The notes under the pieces were generated by a model. The model did not search any database. It was not told the origin of the DNA and saw only the letters and a list, made by a program, of their open reading frames with translations. From assembly GCF_000235445.1 (NCBI RefSeq), contig NZ_JH378829.1, positions 109,988-173,987 on the forward strand: a stretch of 64,000 nt of DNA, read 5' to 3'. Positions 60,779 to 64,000 of this stretch are shown piece by piece (position 1 is the stretch's first letter; every line of letters starts with the position of its first letter). This stretch comes from Johnsonella ignava ATCC 51276. GTDB taxonomy: Bacteria; Bacillota; Clostridia; Lachnospirales; Lachnospiraceae. The position numbers were made by a program, and so were the translations under genes.

Positions 60779-61390
60779 CTACTCAAATACTATATATGAC
60801 CTGCCCCCGCCAAGATTAACCGTAAAATCGCTTGTTTTTGTAACTGCACTACCCTCCGCAAAAAGGATCTTGCCCTCTGTATACACATATCCCGTACCGT
60901 CAATAACTGCAATATATGCGGATTTCTTTTTTGCCGCATCCGGTGAAAGACCCTGTGTAAGACCTGCCGCCTGCGCATCCTTCATACTCATTATGCTGGC
61001 TGAAGTTATATTTAATGTATCATCTTGTGTAGTCTGTGCAAATTCAATCATTGAATTCGCATCCGAATATGAAAGTATAAGCTTGATTATATTATTGTTA
61101 ATCTCAGCAGAAACTATACTTACCGCCTGTGCACCTTTTTTTACATTATACTCATCTATCTCTTTTTGAACAAATGCTTTAAGGGCATCGACATTATAAT
61201 ATGTCTGCTGAGAACCGCTTATAATAGCAGACTCTAAAGTACCGTCCCTTTTTATGTAAATAGAATTTTCATTCGGTTTAAACTCGCCGGTCTGTTTTTT
61301 ACCGCAGCCGGAAAGCACTAAAAATACCGAAAATACGAAAAACGTCAAAATCACTCCATAAAATCTTTTTTTCCCTTTCATATACATCAT
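60779..61390 (-). CDS. Lipoprotein of unknown function
   Basis: A 203-residue exported protein with lipobox LSGC (Cys29). It begins with a beta-rich SIYIKRDGTLESAII segment and has a helix DALKAFVQKEIDEYN, fitting a small mixed alpha/beta domain. The gene lies between recO and glyS. No function is recognised. GGAAG precedes the ATG. Confidence 0.75.
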   Translation of the reverse strand: MMYMKGKKRFYGVILTFFVFSVFLVLSGCGKKQTGEFKPNENSIYIKRDGTLESAIISGSQQTYYNVDALKAFVQKEIDEYNVKKGAQAVSIVSAEINNNIIKLILSYSDANSMIEFAQTTQDDTLNITSASIMSMKDAQAAGLTQGLSPDAAKKKSAYIAVIDGTGYVYTEGKILFAEGSAVTKTSDFTVNLGGGRSYIVFE

Positions 61391-61631
61391 CTGTATTCTT
61401 CCATTCTTTAATTTTACTTAATTTTACAAAGATTCTGTCAAGCAGTATCTTGTTAAATACATTTTAAACACTGGGTATAAATTATACAACCTTTAAGTGC
61501 TCATTTCAAGAATAATGTAAATATCAAAATACTCTAAACCCTATTAAGCCTGAGAGTAGTCAGATATAACCTGCACACAGTTACTGCACTTAAGTGCCTG
61601 CTGCAAATTTCCCTCCCGGCATACTGAAATA

Positions 61632-62282
61632 TCAGCTGCAAACCGTCTTAAGCACCTCAAGTGAATTCATCGGTCTGTCTATAAACCTTTGTATCATATT
61701 ATCAATACATTCTTCTATCTGTTCAAATGCCTCATCACTTAAATTAAAAGTATATAGTTTTGATATGTCCGTATTAATTATAAACTGCCACGCATATTTT
61801 GCTCCGCCACATTTCAGCCCGCCAGGCATTGAATCATACTCACCGTTTATAACCATTATTCTCAGTTCAAATATACGCCTTGTAAGCTTATGCGGTATTG
61901 ATTCCTTTGTAAGTGCAATCAGAGACATATAAAGGAGTTTGAGAGTTTCCCGCTCATGTATATACTCTCTGCCGTAGTAATCGGCAAGCTCAAGAAAATA
62001 GCTTCCGTAACAGGTTCTGCGTATATCAGAACGTATCTCTTCAAAATATCTGTGTATATCGGCAGAATAAAGATTTAAAGCATCTTTTGTCTCATAGAAT
62101 TTAAAATTTCCGTAAACAAACGGTATTGTATTTCCCAAAAGAGTGCTGCCCTGCCGCCTTGCACCTCTTACAAACCCTGACACCTTTCCCCTTTCTTTAG
62201 TTATAAGGGTTATCCTCCTGTCATATTCACCTGTCGGAATTGACTTTATTATTATACCCGTAAGCTCCACAGCCGCTTTCAA
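61632..62282 (-). CDS. recO: DNA repair protein RecO, short
   Basis: Recombination mediator of 216 residues. The N-terminal OB fold is clear (ELTGIIIKSIPTGEYDRRITLITKERGKVSGFVRGAR), followed by the helical domain (SYFLELADYYGREY). The usual four-cysteine zinc finger in the C-terminal part is reduced to one visible Cys (LKCGG), and the protein is shorter than the typical 240-260. It lies 14 nt after era. Confidence 0.88.
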   Translation of the reverse strand: MKAAVELTGIIIKSIPTGEYDRRITLITKERGKVSGFVRGARRQGSTLLGNTIPFVYGNFKFYETKDALNLYSADIHRYFEEIRSDIRRTCYGSYFLELADYYGREYIHERETLKLLYMSLIALTKESIPHKLTRRIFELRIMVINGEYDSMPGGLKCGGAKYAWQFIINTDISKLYTFNLSDEAFEQIEECIDNMIQRFIDRPMNSLEVLKTVCS

Positions 62283-62296
62283 TTTTACAAAATCTC

Positions 62297-63235
62297 CTAT
62301 TCAAAAACATCATATCCGAAGCTTTTAAGCTGTATATCGGAATCTCTCCAGTTTTTGCGTACCTTAACTCTGAGTTTTAAATTAACCTGTTTTTCACACA
62401 TATCTTCTATATCCGCCCTTGCAAGCATACCTATTTTTTTTATAATCCTGCCGCCTTTTCCTATGATTATAAGCTTATGAGATTCTTTCTCACACACTAT
62501 CTCGGCATCTATGTCAATCAAATCTTTACTTTTTCTGTCCTTCATAAGGATTATATCAACCGCAGTACCGTGAGGCACTTCATCTGAAAGCACCTTAAGC
62601 ACCTTTTCCCTTATTATCTCAGCCGCTATCTGTCTTACACTCTGGTCGGTTACGGTATCTTCATCATAATACATAGGTCCGACAGGCAGATATTTAAATA
62701 TCAGTTCCATAAGCTTTTCCACATTATCGGATTTTAATGCGGACAACGGTACAATCTCGGCAAATTCAAACAATCCATTATACTTGTCGATTATCCTTAT
62801 AAGCTTTTCGCCTGCCGTTTCAGCAGAATTATTTTTATTCCCCGAGTTTTTATTAAGCAGGTCTATTTTGTTTACGGCAAGTATCACAGGTTTTTTAGCA
62901 GCTTTTAAAAGCTGTGATATCTGTATATCCCTCTCTCCTATATATTCGGAAGCCTCAACAATCCATATTATGATATCTGCATCATTTACAGTTCTTAATG
63001 CAGACTCAACCATATATGTTCCAAGCTTATTTTTAGGCTTATGTATACCCGGAGTATCTAAAAAAACAACCTGTCCTCTTTCATCAGTATATACTGTCCG
63101 TATCCTTTTTCTTGTAGTCTGCGGTTTGTCCGACATTATAGCAATTTTTTGACCTATAAGCCGGTTCATAAGAGTTGACTTACCTGTATTCGGTCTGCCT
63201 ATGAGAACCGCAAAACCTGATTTTTTTTCTTCCAC
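62297..63235 (-). CDS. era: GTPase Era
   Basis: Ribosome assembly GTPase of 312 residues. G1 GRPNTGKST (13-21), G3 DTPGIHKPKNK, G4 NKIDLL and the C-terminal KH domain (HKLIIIGKGGRIIKKIG). An insertion (KNSGNKNNSAET, near 130) follows the G4 motif. It binds 16S rRNA 3' ends. Tight spacing with recO and the M16 gene indicates one operon. Confidence 0.96.
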   Translation of the reverse strand: MEEKKSGFAVLIGRPNTGKSTLMNRLIGQKIAIMSDKPQTTRKRIRTVYTDERGQVVFLDTPGIHKPKNKLGTYMVESALRTVNDADIIIWIVEASEYIGERDIQISQLLKAAKKPVILAVNKIDLLNKNSGNKNNSAETAGEKLIRIIDKYNGLFEFAEIVPLSALKSDNVEKLMELIFKYLPVGPMYYDEDTVTDQSVRQIAAEIIREKVLKVLSDEVPHGTAVDIILMKDRKSKDLIDIDAEIVCEKESHKLIIIGKGGRIIKKIGMLARADIEDMCEKQVNLKLRVKVRKNWRDSDIQLKSFGYDVFE

Positions 63236-63238
63236 TTG

Positions 63239-64000
63239 TTAATATAGCTCCTTAATACTGTCAAATATAGCAGCTTCTTTCTTTATAAGCCCTTCATTAC
63301 CCACCGCACATATTACATTGTCTGACAAAACAGCTTCAATAATACCTGCAAGTGCTCTTATATCAGCACTTTTTGTACTCAGCACCTGCTCTCTCTCCTT
63401 TTGTAAAAGCTCAAAGTCTATACCGCTCAGATAAGAATTAAGCCCCTTAAGACCTTTTAAATAAGGTGTAAGCACGGCATCAAGATCACTTATGGCACCT
63501 ATTACCGCCTTGGTCATCTCTCTTTCATCAGCATCAAAGTTTTTGACAAAGTCTACGGTTTTCTTATAAATATCATCAGTCTTTTGTATATTAGGATCTC
63601 TGTATGAAGAAAAACCTGAGCTTCCGTTTCTTAAAAACATAGCAAAACAGCCGTATGCACCGCCCTTTACACGCACATTATTCCAAAGATAATCATAGCT
63701 TAACAGCACCTTAAGCACTCTCAGCACTCCTGTATAGTCAAATCCGTGAGCCTTAAAGCTTCCCACTCTTGCAACATAATTTACCATTGAGGCTGAAGTA
63801 AACGCCTCTCTCTCGAAATCCTTGGTAAATTTAAGGCTGCTTTTATTTTCAGATTTACCGGCACTTAACTTGCCGTCATTTTTTACCAGAGCTCCCGGCA
63901 GCAATTTATTTACAGCTTCAAGTGTTTTTATAAAATGTTTGTCATCATCACAGGTTATATGGAAACTTAAATTATCTGTATTAAATATCCTGGATGAAAG
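63239..64000 (-). CDS. M16 (insulinase-like) metallopeptidase, C-terminal part
   Basis: The frame is open to the window edge; 253 C-terminal residues are visible. They match the last domain of PreP-like M16C peptidases: VNYVARVGSFKAHGFDYTGVLRVLKVLLSYDYLWNNVRVKGGAYGCF, then NGSSGFSSYRDPN. The catalytic HxxEH motif would lie in the missing N-terminal part. It ends 3 nt before era. Confidence 0.88.
   Translation of the reverse strand, partial: LSSRIFNTDNLSFHITCDDDKHFIKTLEAVNKLLPGALVKNDGKLSAGKSENKSSLKFTKDFEREAFTSASMVNYVARVGSFKAHGFDYTGVLRVLKVLLSYDYLWNNVRVKGGAYGCFAMFLRNGSSGFSSYRDPNIQKTDDIYKKTVDFVKNFDADEREMTKAVIGAISDLDAVLTPYLKGLKGLNSYLSGIDFELLQKEREQVLSTKSADIRALAGIIEAVLSDNVICAVGNEGLIKKEAAIFDSIKELY

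Overview
The window is low-GC bacterial chromosome with short intergenic gaps, AGGAGG-type ribosome binding sites and consensus sigma-A promoters. It reads as a monoderm Firmicute, most likely an anaerobic Lachnospiraceae-type Clostridium relative. The evidence is a V/A-type ATPase operon with a clostridial-style proteolipid, an alpha2-type glycyl-tRNA synthetase beside recO and era, an ispF-cysS-mrnC-rlmB cluster, YitT, CvfB and CPBP family proteins, and lipoproteins with low-complexity K/E/D/S linkers. The family-level placement is inference.

Layout. 1-1.1 kb: 3' truncated D-2-hydroxyacid dehydrogenase and tRNA-Thr. 1.1-3.9 kb: GNAT and DUF1648 genes, then two unrecognised membrane-anchored proteins behind a promoter whose -10 lies in a perfect inverted repeat. 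3.9-9.2 kb: a Mn/Zn-type ABC uptake operon (binding lipoprotein, ATPase, permease, and a second permease fused to an MntR/DtxR-like regulator) with DtxR-like operator sequences at its promoter. 9.3-13.7 kb: lipid kinase, ispF, cysS, mrnC, rlmB. 14-20.9 kb: tRNA-Val and tRNA-Met, PAP2 phosphatase, lipoprotein, glycosyltransferase, CPBP protease, a divergent carbamate kinase-like protein, formate/nitrite-type channel, YbaK. 21-24.7 kb: a five-tRNA operon, two small phosphoesterases, RdgB and a THUMP methyltransferase. 24.8-29.2 kb: M20 amidohydrolase, a multi-TM transporter and an OmpA-domain repeat lipoprotein. 29.4-38.7 kb: tRNA-Pro and a nine-gene V-type ATPase operon. 38.7-41.4 kb: a gene-poor accessory patch holding a large nested hairpin and a tandemly duplicated cassette of two tiny membrane-peptide genes plus a flavodoxin gene (one flavodoxin copy decayed), next to TfoX and a truncated ORF. 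41.6-46.9 kb: heterodimeric ABC exporter, TetR regulator with a clear operator, and an ornithine cyclodeaminase-family enzyme. 47.1-50.5 kb: TPP-riboswitch-controlled thiamine salvage operon thiE-thiD-thiW-thiM. 50.5-56.2 kb: CtpA-like protease, CdaR/PucR-type regulator, YitT, CvfB, acyl-ACP thioesterase. 56.4-64 kb: tRNA-Gln, L,D-transpeptidase, secreted cyclophilin, glyS, lipoprotein, recO, era and a 5' truncated M16 peptidase.

Most of the window is ordinary housekeeping DNA. The least-explained parts are the duplicated small-membrane-peptide/flavodoxin cassette at 39.0-41.0 kb, the permease-regulator fusion with its operators at 4.1-9.1 kb, the repeat/OmpA lipoprotein at 27.9 kb, and a dispersed intergenic repeat of about 125 bp at 13.8 and 26.1 kb. 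No CRISPR array, insertion sequence, prophage or rRNA gene was seen.
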